Shown here: positions 1-11,164 of the stretch, in pieces
How positions within the stretch are numbered: the stretch's first letter is position 1
Layout: each line of letters starts with the position of its first letter
Source of the DNA: Catonia carolina
Taxonomy: Eukaryota; Arthropoda; Insecta; Hemiptera; Achilidae
NCBI GenBank assembly: GCA_035578175.1
Contig: JAQMRL010000008.1
Location: 6,858,883-6,922,882 of the forward strand
Direction of reading: 5' to 3'
Length of the DNA: 64,000 bases
Program-made: the position numbers and the translations under genes
Notes under the pieces: model-generated
What the model saw: only the letters and a program-made list of their open reading frames with translations
What the model was told of the DNA's origin: nothing
Databases searched by the model: none

Positions 1-1815
1 ATTGGTAACACTATGTAAAATAATCACTTTTGCAGTAGCACTTTAAGCATGGAAAAATTGATCCACATAGCAGCACTAAAAGTGTTAATTTAGAGCAGGC
101 ACATAGCTAAAGAGGCCCAACCCGAATAGAAAATGCAAATTTTATTCAAATAAAATTACAGTAAGTTATAATAATCATGATAAATTTAGGCAGGTGGGAG
201 TTTGGTGTGTACTTCGCCACTCCCTACAGTCGAGCAATTTCTCCTCTCTTACTGCTCCTGCTGACTTGAAACTTATACCTTATTTTAACCCTGTTCACAC
301 TGGTAATCTAATTTTAGATGACGCCGAATGGATTGTGGTTGGGGCGATAAAACATGCTTCTGCAAGGTCAGTAAAAATCAAAGACCGGTAAATATTGTAC
401 TTTTCTTGTAGGGAATTCTTAAACGCATCTGATAGTGTTTTCAGAAATAGAATATCATAACGGGGAAAAGTTTTGTTTCCTCTATAGTGTGTAGGTAGCA
501 TTGATGGTTTGGGAATTGTTTGTTTTGAATGGAAATCCGTGTAGCTCGTGTGTAAGTCAACGAACATGCATGTTCTTTAGTTTCTGTTGAAGCTATGACG
601 ATTCTGTTACAACGTTTGCCCTTGAAAAGGAAAGACGAGTCCATTTTACTTTTCAGGAGCATCATCAGCTGATAAATGATCAACTATTACTCCCAACCTA
701 AATACTAAATATTAGTCAATATTTTATGCAGTTAAGAATGTGCGCTTTATGTGCGTCTGTTTTGATTTTAAATAAAGCGAAATTTCACTATCTATTATTC
801 ATTTTTTTCCTGAGTAATTCACATGAACCTTTTCAGAATTAAATTTTCTACAAATTTATTTCAGAAAAAATACACCTTAATTTACCATTTATGGAAGTAA
901 TCTTGCGTTAAACACAAAAATGTGTTATTTCTCTGCACCGATTCTTGTGTTTTACGTAAGATATCTCTGATTTACAGCTCTGGAACCAATTTTATTCAAT
1001 TTTTCAGATTACAAAACATAAGAAAAAATCGTATTTGTATCCTTGTAATGACCTTTAACATTTTTAAACGGCCTTACTTCACCGAGGGTACAGAGTTATA
1101 GGTGAAATTTTTCGCTAGCCGTAACTCGCTAACTAAGCGTTTTCAGGCATATGTTTATATGAACTTTTTTTCTTATTTTTAGCTATAGAATGAGATCCCA
1201 AGAGATTGCCATATAGTTTTGAATCACCCTATATATAATAGTGGCTCTGTGACATCACCGTAAAGAATGTAAAATACCATTCCTTCTTCATACTTCCCTA
1301 TGATGTGAAAATGGACTCAAGTTGAACATTTTGTAACTTCGTCAAATATTTACGGAAATTTAAATAAAAAATAACATTTATTCCAGTAAACTCTTGTCTA
1401 CAAAACATGTTTTATAAATTTTTTTTGTTAAACTGAAATTTAAGCCAGTAAAATATAAAGTAAACACAAAAATTTTTGCGGTTGAAAATTTCGCTTGCCT
1501 AAATGCAAAGAATTATCAAGCGATTTTGTTGTAATAATATTCAAAAGACGCGTACGTATTATATGAATCAACTGTAATACTCCCACCAATGTAACAGTTT
1601 TTTTTTTTACTGCATCCTGGAAACTCCAAAAGGAGATAAGACATATCAAGAAAAAACTGATAAGCCTAACTAAATTTTAACAATATGTTAAATTCATTAC
1701 AAACCAAAAATTTATAACTAAAATACTAACTTGCTTATTTCAAAAAGCGTGTAAATCTACAGTAATACAGAATTTGCCTTAACATTTTTTTCTTAACTTT
1801 TATGGCTAAGCATGG
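1..1815. other. Unassigned AT-rich DNA
   Basis: No convincing coding region, RNA gene or known repeat. The short open frames at 194-391 (+) and 295-567 (-) overlap each other and show no family resemblance. The missing last exon of ZGPAT was looked for here on the minus strand and not found. Confidence 0.4.
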
Positions 1816-2365
1816 GACCTCTTTAGTCAATGATAAGAAGGGTGTTTCAGCCTCCTGTTTTCCCAATATTTCTTCATCCTTTCAGATCTTGTGTGTCTTT
1901 CTCTCTCTCTGAAATCAGCCTTCCTACTTGTTGTCTATTTATTCTCGGTTATAACAAAGTTTGTTTCTTTTTCAATTCCTTTATTTTGTCTGTTTTTTCT
2001 TGTAGATCTTTTATTGATATTCCAAGTTCTTTCAAATCCTCCTTAATTTCTGTGATCCACTTAATGCTACTTTTACTCTCCCAGAGTTTTTCTATAATTT
2101 GTCTTGACAATCTATTTCGAGGTGTTCTATTAATTGTCCAAAGAAGGAAATTTGTTTTTTCCTGATTGTGCTGGTTACAAGTTCTATCTCTTTCTATCTC
2201 GGGGAGAATTCTCCAGTGTCCATCTTTCTGATATTTTTTATTAATGCAAGTTCTTACTATCCTTTTCTCGATTTTCAAGAGTTAGTCTATGGTCTTGGAG
2301 TTAGTTGTTTTAAACAGAGTTTCACTTCCATATGTTATCTCTGGTTGGATCACAGCCTTAAAATT
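1815..2365 (-). mobile_element. LINE relic, C-terminal end of reverse transcriptase ORF
   Basis: The minus strand encodes a basic helical stretch (RLSRQIIEKLWESK, then KWITEIKEDLKELGI) with the same layout as the C-terminal end of the LINE ORF at 41116-41871 (RLIKQLLDYQMKNKIQ, then KWIQEVMSDMRNLNI). Stops and frame losses show that it is decayed. No intact domain remains. Confidence 0.5.
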
Positions 2366-3640
2366 TAATTAAAAGTTTATATATTTTACAATCAAAACTA
2401 TTTAGAAAGGAATTCGTGTACACTGTAAAATGTCTCATCAATCAAGTATTTTTCATTAGTTTTGTAAACAAACTGAAATTATTCACAACTTTTTAAAGCT
2501 TGTGAAAATTCATTGATGTATTTTCTACTTGCAAAAGAAGGTTGTTTGTTCAAACAATTTAGTGTTGTGATTAGTAACATAGTAATCAATTCATTTTCTT
2601 GTGTAGTGGTTGACAACATTTAAATTCTGTAAAAAGCTATTTTGCTTTACGTACTTTATCATTTTAACAATGTAAAAAGAAGGAACTGTAAGTAATTGAA
2701 GCTCCTTAAATAATAGTTAACTTCCACCATAAACCTAATAGCTTTTTCCTGAATTTTAAAAACTCTTTCCATGTTACTTTGTGATGAATTACCCAAACTA
2801 CACATACCAGATATGAGATAAAATTAAATCATGGTATAGTGCTATTAACAATTATTTTTTTAACATTAAATCTAGCAATTTGTTTTAATGTAAATACCCA
2901 AGATGATATTTTACCACAGATTTGATGTGCAAATACTAGCTCGAAAAGTAGAAGCAGGGAGAGTAAGTAATAAAGCCTACATATGCCAATAAATCAGCTC
3001 AAAATTTTAGTTTAGATATCAATACAAAAATGTTTAGTAAACGTATTAAAAAGATTGCTATACTATTTACAACAAAATAGTGAGCTTCCTAGAAAACTAA
3101 GCAGTCGTCTATCTCCCCCCACCCTGCCTTACAGTGTCGCCAACCCACCCGCCCTGCCCGTGGCATTGGAACTGCTTCACTCTGTCAGTTCAATGCAAGC
3201 GTGACATACACAACATTTCGTAACGTTTGTGGACTTTTTTTAAAAGTCATCTTCTTTTTAAAAATTTGTTTATTTTATAGGCCTATCGTTTAATTGTTTA
3301 AAACGATCTTTCATTAAAAAATTCTATTTTTTATTTTTCAGTGTATTAAATGTATTTTTAGTTGTGAATATGAATGAATTCAGTGATTTTGACGAACAAC
3401 CCGGTAAATTGACTCTGAACAGCGACCATCATTATCGAAAGAAAGCCCTTAGAAAACAACGTTCAGAAATAATCAGTAAAGTTTAAAAATTTTTCAAAAT
3501 TTGGCTAACAATCCTGAAGCAAGAACAAAATTAAATTTCTAATTTGTATAATAATAAGATAATAATAGAAGATGAAAAGTGATACTGTTTTTACTTGTAC
3601 GCCGGTCCGTAGTTCATATTTTGCCCACTGTGGCGCTGTG
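2366..3640. other. Unassigned AT-rich DNA
   Basis: Segment 2395-2455 is an inverted copy of 32180-32235, so an old dispersed repeat is present. A 38-codon frame from the ATG at 3370 to 3486 (MNEFSDFDEQPGKL...) follows a TTATTTTTCAG acceptor-like site but has no recognised homology. Nothing else is seen. Confidence 0.3.
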
Positions 3641-3849
3641 ATGGGGTTGCTGCTGCCGATAGAATGCGCCAGCGGTCATACCTCTCACAGCGCATGTACC
3701 AAGTGGCAACATATAGTGTCTACGTACTGGCGATGCAAAAATCGAGAAGGAGAAGGTGACAGTATCGATATTCTCTGTGTGCAAGAATCGATACGGGGAA
3801 GTTGACATCTCAACATTGAGTTTTCATTCCGTCATCTGTACCTCCATCC

Positions 3850-4060
3850 CCTACCTTCGCTTCACCGGCGACTGCTCCCCTTCGGGGGCAGCGGTAAAAG
3901 GTGCACGCTGTGTCGGCGACGCGCTCCTATTAGATTAGGCAGCGGTACAGACGACCCCGATTCACTTCACCGGTGACTGCTCCTCTTCGGAGGCAGCGGT
4001 GAAAGGTGGTGGCTGCGTCGGCGGCTGCTCCTAATCTTTTAGGCAGCGGCGAAGACGACT
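3850..4060 (+). repeat. GC-rich imperfect tandem repeat of about 105 bp
   Basis: Two adjacent copies (about 3858-3958 and 3963-4057) share CTTCACCGG(C/T)GACTGCTCC and the block (G)GCAGCGG. Each copy carries two hairpins whose arms read CTGCTCC..AGGCAGC or close variants; two of the loops are TTCG tetraloops. The GC content contrasts sharply with the AT-rich flanks. Function unknown. Confidence 0.55.
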
Positions 4061-4479
4061 TCCCGTCCTCCCCCTTCAATGTTTTCATTATTTTGAACTA
4101 TGCCGCCGGAGGCCCGGCCGGTCCTATGTGCTCAAACGACTGCGCTACTGAAAGCCGGTAGCGACAAAAGTTCACTCCCAGTCAACCAAATACGGCAACA
4201 CTGCATTACTGTCTAACTAGATCCAGACTCGCAATTTCATGGTTACTAGTATAATACCCTAAATGTACAAAAGAATAAATGTAAGACCAACCATCTGTAG
4301 GATTGAGAAATCCATCAAGCTCAGCTTAAAGTTCAAGGAACATTTTTTTATGTTGTTGTTTTCATTTGAATTGGTATTTACCAGTTTATTTATTTATCAG
4401 TAATATTCTATTTTTTTTTATTTGAACTCTGTATATGTTACTATCTCTTGTTTAACCACGAAATGGCGTTATCAAGCGT

Positions 4480-4625
4480 CATCGCGGTAATGATAGGCGC
4501 TCATATAAATTGGCCGCCGGAAGGGCGTTTCGTTCTGTTCGCTGTCTACACTTAGAATCATCACACGCTTGTGAGCCAGAGTTTGGGAGACGGACACCAC
4601 CATGTTGCTATTAATAAGGGGTGAG
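4480..4625 (+). promoter_or_regulatory. TATA promoter-like segment with possible first exon
   Basis: An ATATAAAT box at about 4504 is followed about 28 bp later by TTCTGTTCG, which could be an initiator. A caccATG context at 4602 opens seven codons (MLLLIR plus G) that run straight into a strong donor G/GTGAGT at 4620. AATAAA near 4996 leaves open a solo LTR; I could not find matching LTR ends or a target duplication. Confidence 0.3.
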
Positions 4626-5182
4626 TGTTGTAATACACAACCTTAATCTAGTATGAGTTAATACTCTCTTTTGGGGTAGTATCTAGTTAAGATTTGTTAG
4701 AATATTAAGAATGCTTAAGTAACAAATTCAATTTACAATTAGTTAAGTCATAAGACTAATAGTAATGAAACCATAGTAAACGTAACTTATATATATATAT
4801 ATAGTAAGAATAATGATAAAAGAAATAGTAATCGTAGTAATGATAGTCGTAGCAATAATGACTATTGGCTTTGAGCTTTATAGGATGAAATAATTAGAAA
4901 ACAAACCTTTTTGCACGGGTCCCGTAGAATCTAAATTACGTGACGTAAGTCATATACAGAGTAATGAGTAAAGCTTGCCTAATTATATTTATTTGTTGAA
5001 TAAACTACTTGAGTTAATTTACCTTAAAGACTGTGTTAATCATTGTGCCTAATAACCCGCTCGACTACCGCACCACACATCAATCACTACACTTCCATTT
5101 TAATAACTTTTATTCCAAGAGCAATCAGTAAATGAGAGTAGATAAGAGATCAGTAAATTGTAAACATCGTAAAAAAACTTAC

Positions 5183-5350
5183 CAGAAAGTTGAACGTTGA
5201 TAAAGGAGAAAAGATCAACTTTTTGTTTTTCCCGTTCATATTCCTTTTCACGTCTTTTATCATCTTTCACTTGCATTTTCAATCGTCTTTTCTCAGCCTT
5301 GAACATGTCTGGATCACCACCAGATGATTCTCGAAGATTCATGCAGTGAT
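5183..5350 (-). CDS. ZGPAT: ZGPAT exon 9, basic coiled-coil start
   Basis: Two bases complete Asp, then 55 codons: HCMNLRESSGGDPDMFKAEKR, a Lys/Arg/Glu-rich helix, then KVDLFSFINVQLSG. The VDLFSFIN motif matches VFDFLN of the human protein. The donor G/GTAAGT at 5182 means at least one further coding exon, which I could not find in 1-5182. The polypyrimidine tract of its acceptor merges with the T-run ending a HINE-like fragment at 5361-5430. Confidence 0.9.
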
Positions 5351-5360
5351 CTGTACAAAA

Positions 5361-5430
5361 AAAATCCGGTGTGAAACACTCACACAACTTTCTCTTGCCA
5401 AAGCAAAAAATGAACAATATAACCTAACAT
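5361..5430 (-). mobile_element. HINE-like 3' fragment at the ZGPAT exon 9 acceptor
   Basis: About 70 bp of the element's 3' end: subterminal repeat GGCAAGAGAAAGT, then the GTGTGAGTGTTTCACAC hairpin and the T-run, read on the minus strand. The T-run passes directly into the exon 9 acceptor (TTTTTTTTGTACAG). Confidence 0.8.
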
Positions 5431-5850
5431 TAGACTTTAAATTTTAACATTACTTTAAATTTTGACTTGCTCTTTCAAGCTTTTTTGGCTCTCGGTGGAG
5501 TTTGGCTCTTCCAGTGCATGGACTGGCGTTTTGTTTCCGAATCATAAGAAAAAAAACCACATTTCATCACATGTTATTATCTTATGCCTGTTCCCTAAGG
5601 TGAAATCTGCATTAAAAGGGACAAGATTTGAGTCTATGGAAGCTGTAAAAAAATAAGCGGCACGTATCCTGAAGGAGCTGACAGAAGATTACTTCCAGCA
5701 CTGTTTCAAACAATGGAAAATTCACATGGAGCGTTGTAGGAATAGAGAAGGAGTGTAAATTGAAGGTGACAATAAGTGATTATGTATAAAATTAAAATTA
5801 AATTTTTTACAATGTCAGTCTCGTTATTTAATAGCCACACCTCATATTAG
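5431..5850 (+). mobile_element. Fold-back mariner derivative, left arm truncated
   Basis: From the junction at about 5575-5600, plus-strand DNA reads a mariner transposase C-terminus (KVKSALKGTRFESMEAVKK ... DNK stop) and a TIR-like end (ACAATGTCAG, then ATTTAATAGCCACACCTC). To the left, the same gene's ITGDETW region lies on the opposite strand. The same junction occurs at about 11820 and 24330. No intact reading frame. Confidence 0.75.
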
Positions 5851-6258
5851 CTACACATATGGGTATTATGATCTCCATAAAAAGCAAAAGTAAATTCTAT
5901 AATTTATAAACAGAGATTCTCACTGTACCTTGCTTATTTATTATGGAATCTGTACTGTGAGGAAAGTCACTAAAACATGATGGTTTGTTAATAAAGCTCA
6001 TGTCTACCACACAAGGAACAACTGTTCTGATTTTGTCAAGTTTCATAAGTTGTCTCTCTATGAAAAAAAAACCATCATATACTAGATAAAAACTGATGTC
6101 AAATCTACCACAAAGTTTGTTTGTGACTGAATGGAAGAAAAGATTTAAGAAAGAATTAAAGTCTTACCTGATTGATAAGTTGCATTACACAACCCAGGAA
6201 TTTTTAAACAATGGAATCTAAATTTGAGTTTTATGCGACTGATATTTACAATTTGTTT

Positions 6259-7024
6259 TACGAGGGTCATTCGTAAAATAACGTTCCCTAAGCTGCCGAG
6301 ACAGAATGCGATGTCCTGGGAGAAATCTGGCAACACTGTCTTACTCATCAGCTCTCCCTCTCTTTTTCCGCACCACTCCCGCCTCGCTACGTCGATTAGT
6401 GCTGGCCTAGCAACCTTCGAAGTTGGAGCTCCCTATCGCTGTTACTGCCAGATGCAAAATTCGTGCTGTGATACGTTTTTTAAACGCATAACGGATTTCA
6501 CCTATTGACATTCATCATGGAACAACAGTAAACTCTGACAGGTATTACGACACATTAAGAAAACTGAGACGTGCGATCCAGAACCGCCAGAGAGGATGAT
6601 TGTCCAGTGGTGTGAGGCTTCTCCATGACAACGCTCGACCTCATGTCTCACATCAAACTCAAGAATTGCTGACAGATTTTGGCTGGACTGTTGTGCCCCA
6701 CCCTCCCTACAGCCTGGACCTAGCCCCAAGTGATTATCACTAATTCCCAAAATTAAAGGAACACTTGGGTGGCCTACACTTCAGTACCGATGATGAAATC
6801 AAGGAAGAGGTTACTCGATTCCTCAAAGGATTGGCGGCAGAATTCTACAACATGGGGATAGAAAAGTTGGAGCATCGTCTGCAAAAGTGTTCGGACAGAA
6901 ACGGCGATTATGTAGAAAAATAGCGTAAGTTTTAAGCTTTAAATTGATGTATAACACTAAGATAAAAAATATAGCTGTCTATTTTTAAAAATCATGGGAA
7001 CCTTATTTTACGAATGACCCTCGT
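6259..7024 (+). mobile_element. Mariner-like deletion derivative
   Basis: Terminal inverted repeats CGAGGGTCATTCGTAAAATA at both ends, flanked by TA. Inside, plus-strand frames give fragments of a mariner transposase: LHDNARPHVSHQTQELL (second Asp in HDN), PPYSLDLAPSDYH (third Asp) and a C-terminus ending NGDYVEK. N-terminal and first-Asp regions are missing, so it is non-autonomous. It lies in the last ZGPAT intron seen. Confidence 0.85.
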
Positions 7025-7142
7025 AAGTGATGTTTCGTTTTCATTCTTTTTAAGAGATGAAATGTATTGATACTGACTTATCCTATACTCATGAGTTTTG
7101 AATGGATTATAATTTTAAATAAATAAATAAAGATTAATTTAC

Positions 7143-7263
7143 CTAAAGATTTTCCAGGAGGGAAAACAAGTGCTTCAACAGGTTCTAATCTTCCATCACC
7201 TCTGGGGCCAAGACCACTCCCAACAATGTAGCCCATGTTTGCCATCATACGAGAACCAATACC
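7143..7263 (-). CDS. ZGPAT: ZGPAT exon 8, G-patch core
   Basis: 40 codons plus one base: [19 protein letters not shown] then [21 protein letters not shown]. This is a canonical G-patch with its glycines in place (G-x-G-x-x-x-x-x-x-M-G-Y-x-x-G-x-G-L-G). G-patches commonly contact RNA helicases; in ZGPAT the domain is diagnostic together with the CCCH finger. The acceptor is CTGTTTTAG; the end of a HINE-like insertion lies about 38 bp upstream in sense orientation. Confidence 0.95.
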
Positions 7264-7300
7264 CTAAAACAGATTCATACCGTAATACAATCTTAACTAA

Positions 7301-8238
7301 AAAATCTGGTGTGAAACACTCACACAACTTTCTCTTGCCAATGCAAATAATTAACAATAAACCTAACATTAGTATTAAAACATTAGAAATGAACAAAAAC
7401 TAACCTCAAAAACATAACCTTATTTTAATCATGAGTGAATGACGCAAAATGACAATCGAACTCAGTTTGGCTTAAAAATACGGAAAATCACGCTTTCACG
7501 CTAAACTAGGCTCTGTAGAGAAAAATGCTCTAAACAAAAGTTGTAGATCTTTTAATTTTCTATAAATTTAATTATATACACTTTTGTCGTAAAATGCATA
7601 CTAAGACCGAAATGTTAAAAAAATCGATTTTTCTCACGTTTTCGTGAGAAAAAAAACCGAAAATCGCAAATTACCGCTAAACTAAGCGTTAAACAAAAAA
7701 ATGTTTGAAACAGAAGTTGTAGGTTTTTAAATTCTCTACAACTTTTATTATATAAATTTTTGCGCTAAAATTTATATTTAAGCCGTAATCTTAAAAAAAC
7801 AACGTTTTTACGTGAAAACAGCCTCACTGAGAATTTCAGCAAACATGGCGCCTACCCTATCTTGTAGAGAATAAAAAATTGAGTAAAATAGGCGATTTTA
7901 AAAAAAATCGTAGGACCAGTTTTTGAGAAAATCGCAAAAAACTGAAAAATTATACGAATAAACTACTACTTCCGGTTGACCGATTTTGATGAAAATGTTC
8001 GTGTCGCGTCCGGTAGTGGTATGTAACTTAAGTTTCAAGTTCGTACGATGTTCCGTTCTTGAGATATTCTGTTCACACACAGACACACACACACACACAG
8101 ACCAATCGCTAAAAACATGTTTTTTGGGTTCAGGGGGTCTGAAAACGTATAGATCCGGTGAAAACTCGATTTCGAAAAATCGACATGAAAACAATACTTT
8201 CCTTCCTATATATTCATATTGGCAAGAGAAAGTAAAAA
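7301..8238 (-). mobile_element. HINE-like element, full copy a
   Basis: About 940 bp. Read on the minus strand: 5' ACTTTCTCTTGCC-type subterminal repeat with a hairpin, a GT microsatellite near 8080-8100, a long AT-rich body, 3' GGCAAGAGAAAGT, then the GTGTGAGTGTTTCACAC hairpin and CCAGATTTT. No TIRs at the very ends and no clear target duplication, as expected for Helentron-type elements rather than MITEs. The 3' end lies about 38 bp from the ZGPAT exon 8 acceptor. Assignment to Helentron-related elements is inference from layout. Confidence 0.7.
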
Positions 8239-8599
8239 ACTTTTAACACATTCAACGCTGAGCAATTAATTTCCCTTTGGGCTGATTACTCGTGCAGCGT
8301 GTTCTCCGCTTGGTTTATCTACCCCCCCCCCCCCACAACTTATGTTACTTACATTTTTATACATTTATTTTATATGCGAACTATACATGGATTTAAATTT
8401 ATTTACACTCAATCTGTTTGTTGCAGGGCTAAAATAAATAGTTCTGTTTCTTATCACATGGTCAGCCAATTAAATGACTGAATCATTTAAAAATAAATCT
8501 TTATAATGCATCCTGCAGTTTGAAATTATATTTCATATAATGAATTAATATAATAATTTCACTAACCTTCTTTTTAAACTGCGTCACCTTTATTTTAGT

Positions 8600-8643
8600 C
8601 CTACTTACACGTGTTTCGGTGGATCCACCGTCATCAGAGTAAA
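8600..8643 (-). ncRNA. Hammerhead ribozyme motif, mirror copy
   Basis: Minus strand: TTTACT, CTGATGA, C, GGTGGATCCACC, GAAA, CACGTGTA, AGTAGG. Core intact; it differs from the plus copy by C instead of T before helix II. It lies in the opposite arm of the palindrome. Confidence 0.72.
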
Positions 8644-8766
8644 TGAAAAATTGAAACTAAAAAATTTTTTCACATTTATTTAAAATTTACAGAAGATGGT
8701 ACATCTTCAGTCACTTGTATAAAACTTGATAAAAATGTGAAAAAATTTTTTAGTTTCAATTTTTCA

Positions 8767-8810
8767 TTTACTCTGATGATGGTGGATCCACCGAAACACG
8801 TGTAAGTAGA
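8767..8810 (+). ncRNA. Hammerhead ribozyme motif, type I minimal form
   Basis: Core CTGATGA (8773-8779), helix II GGTGGATCCACC with one extra T before it, GAAA (8793-8796), self-complementary helix III ACACGTGT, cleavage-site A at 8804, and helix I TTTACT/AGTAGA (five pairs plus one G-U). All invariant core residues are present. The very short helix III suggests action as a dimer, as in Penelope-type hammerheads. Confidence 0.75.
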
Positions 8811-9165
8811 AGTTACAATAAAGGTGATGCAGTTTAAAAAGAAGGTTAGTGAAATTATTATATTAATTCATTATATGAAATAGAATCATTTAAGAACAGA
8901 AGAGGTAGAGGTGCAAAAGACACTAATCAGAGTTATCTCCTCTGAAAGTAATGAATTTCATTAAACAGCCAGACCCTGTGGTGAATGAAGTGAAGGTGTT
9001 ATTAGCAGAGTGGAAAATATGTGCTTTTCAGAGGGCCTGGCATGCTGATAAGCGTAATTTTTCACTCAGTGAGGAAGGCAAAGTAAACCACCTCACTCCT
9101 CGTTTTACTTAGTAAAACCTCTACAGGTTCAAACCAGCCTTTCGGCTGATGACCTAAACAATAAA

Positions 9166-9710
9166 ATAAAAGTAAACAATTCAATGTTCTTTTAGGTTTA
9201 TTTTCGCCTGTTATAATAAACATACTTTTTGTTTAAAGTTTTCCATTTACCTTTACGATTTATGCGTAATTCGTTATATAATTTTAAACTGCAAATAATA
9301 TACTTTTAAAGTATATTACTAAGAGTGTAAGCTATTATGAGTTGATACCTGCAAAGATACTAAATTCATGGCTTCAACTGTACCCTGAAAACTCGTTAAA
9401 AATACTGAACTAGTATACTGTACGAGGGTAGAACATCGTATGACAAAAATTCAAAAATGAACTGCACAGTTACAAAGAAAAGCGCTTTCTGAGGGCTATA
9501 TAATAGCAACACACTGATATCCAGTGTCCCTACGGAATTACTTAAAACGATAACAAAACAGAATCTGCTTGGTGAGACGGTAGACTGGCGATAACACCTA
9601 CCCATGACCTGCTAGGCGAGTCTCCACCACTCAATCTGTTAAAAGTTAAAGAAAAGAGTTTTAATCTAAATGACTGAATGGAAACCCCGTTCTAAATTTT
9701 AACAATATTG
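9166..9710. other. Unassigned DNA
   Basis: No recognised gene. A minus-strand frame of 69 codons (9396-9605) has no family resemblance. Confidence 0.3.
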
Positions 9711-9750
9711 CACTGAAGAAGGTGGTACCACCAAAACACACGTTAAGTTT
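9711..9750 (+). ncRNA. Degenerate hammerhead-like motif
   Basis: CTGAAGA, A, GGTGGTACCACC, AAAA, CACACGTTAAG. The helix II palindrome is intact but the GAAA block reads AAAA, so the core G is lost. A HINE-like element starts immediately after it. Confidence 0.4.
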
Positions 9751-9890
9751 TTTACTTTCTCTTGCCTAATATGAATATATAGGAAGGAAAGTATTGTTTT
9801 CATGTCGATTTTTAGAAAACGAGTTTTCACCGGATCTACACGTTTTCAGACCCCCTGAACCCAAAAAAACATGTTTTTAGTGATTGGTCT

Positions 9891-9972
<82 letters not shown>

Positions 9973-9988
9973 ATGTGTGTGTGTGTGT

Positions 9989-10041
<53 letters not shown>

Positions 10042-10212
10042 TGTGTGTGTGTGCATGTGTATGTGTATGTGAGTGTGTGTGTGTGTGAACGAACTTGAAA
10101 CTTAAGTTAGGCACCGCTACCGGACCCGACACAAACATTTTCATCAAAATCGGTCAACCGGAACTACTAGTTTATTCGTGTAATTTTTCACTTTTTTGCG
10201 ATTTTCTCCAAC
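9748..10212 (+). mobile_element. HINE-like element, 5' part, copy b
   Basis: Starts TTTTTTACTTTCTCTTGCC with the 5' hairpin. The microsatellite has expanded to about 195 bp of TG. The copy ends in the CGATTTTCTC region, so the 3' half is missing. Confidence 0.75.
9891..10088 (+). repeat. (TG)n microsatellite, about 195 bp
   Basis: Nearly pure TG with a few AT/TT interruptions, inside HINE-like copy b where other copies carry only 10-30 bp. The long VCVCV/HTHTH frames across it are artefacts. Confidence 0.97.
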
Positions 10213-10722
10213 AAGATTTTCTTGTAATATTTTAAATGTATGGTTAAAGAACTATATCATGTCCCTACTCCAGCGTCGTTTCAGTCTTTGTGGTGGATTT
10301 TTCGGCAAGTGATCAGAACTTAACTCCCAAATAAGTGGATTAACATTCGAGTCTAATTTATCTCTGAACCGTCGATAAAATTTAAAAAAGTTTTATTAAC
10401 TTAAGTAACATGGAGGTCGTCGTGCAGAGTTTTGTTCGAAATGTAGCATGGAGTGTCAGTAATTAATCTCGGATATTTAGATTGAAACCTTCGTATTCGT
10501 AGTATAACGGAATTCTTTGCCGAGCCATATATCTGACAGCCGTACAACCGAATTGGTTACAGTAATAACTGGCATGTTAGCAATGTAGAGCCTAATGTGT
10601 TGTTAACTTAAATCATTTATTTAATCATCTGGGTTTGCAGCCCAAGAACATTGTGCGAATTTATTCGCACGGGTCCACTACAATAGTATGTTGTTAAAAT
10701 TAAAGATTTTTCATACACATAC
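10213..10722. other. Unassigned intronic DNA
   Basis: ZGPAT intron 7 sequence with no recognised repeat family or reading frame. Confidence 0.35.
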
Positions 10723-10895
10723 CCGGGTATGTTTTTCCCAATCTGCAAATAACGACGAGGCTGGAGTTCGTAATAAACTCAACTGTACAATGGCATCTCT
10801 GTCGGTATTCCTCGCAGTTTCATCATCCTCATTATCACCATCGTCATCTGAGCTCTCATCACTTGCATTGCTTGGCCTGGAATTGTTTGGACTAT
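10723..10895 (-). CDS. ZGPAT: ZGPAT exon 7, linker into G-patch
   Basis: Two bases complete Asp, then 57 codons: SPNNSRPSNASDESSDDDGDN, an acidic Ser-rich linker, and TPASSLFADWEKHTR. The FADWEKHTR end matches the FAGWEVHTR that leads into the G-patch in human ZGPAT. Phase 0 at the donor CGG/GTATGT. Confidence 0.9.
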
Positions 10896-11164
10896 CTGAA
10901 AAAGAAACCATCAAAATGAATACACATATTAGAATAAAATCTGCAGTGCAACTCCTGAATGAATTAATGTTAAAGCTAATTGAAATCAATATTTATCAAT
11001 ATATATTATCAATTATATTACCAATGTATTTATCAATATTTGTGTTGGGAAAAAATTGCGTTTGGTTTGCCATGGTTGTATTTGGTTCCAGGAAATTGTG
11101 TTGTTTGTCTTAACTTTGTGTCCGTGAGAGATTCAGTAAGGTTTGCCACCTTTTGTTTACGACG

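Larger units (their letters stand above)
8487..8882. mobile_element. Palindromic Penelope-like terminal repeat pair
   Basis: Two inverted arms (about 8528-8690 and 8722-8882) meet near 8705. Each arm carries one hammerhead ribozyme motif. There is no coding region. Inverted pLTR pairs with hammerheads are known from Penelope-like retroelements; this assignment rests on the ribozyme and the target duplication. Confidence 0.6.
8391..9165 (+). mobile_element. SINE-C copy split by a Penelope-like insertion
   Basis: The 5' part (8391-8486) and 3' part (8883-9165) together match the SINE-C consensus seen at 47337, 49456 and 59141. The inserted unit at about 8487-8882 is flanked by the duplication AATCATTT. 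The 3' end has CTACAGGTTCAAACCAGCC and CCTAAACAATAAA. Confidence 0.8.

Noticed and set aside
4437..5092. Solo LTR
   Set aside because: TATA box and AATAAA are present but no matching TG..CA ends with a target duplication were found.
1..5182. Last coding exon of ZGPAT
   Set aside because: No minus-strand stretch with a suitable phase, acceptor and basic coiled-coil sequence could be supported; it is probably outside the window.
9836..10147. Long HTHTH and VCVCV reading frames
   Set aside because: They are translations of the TG/CA microsatellite in HINE-like copy b.
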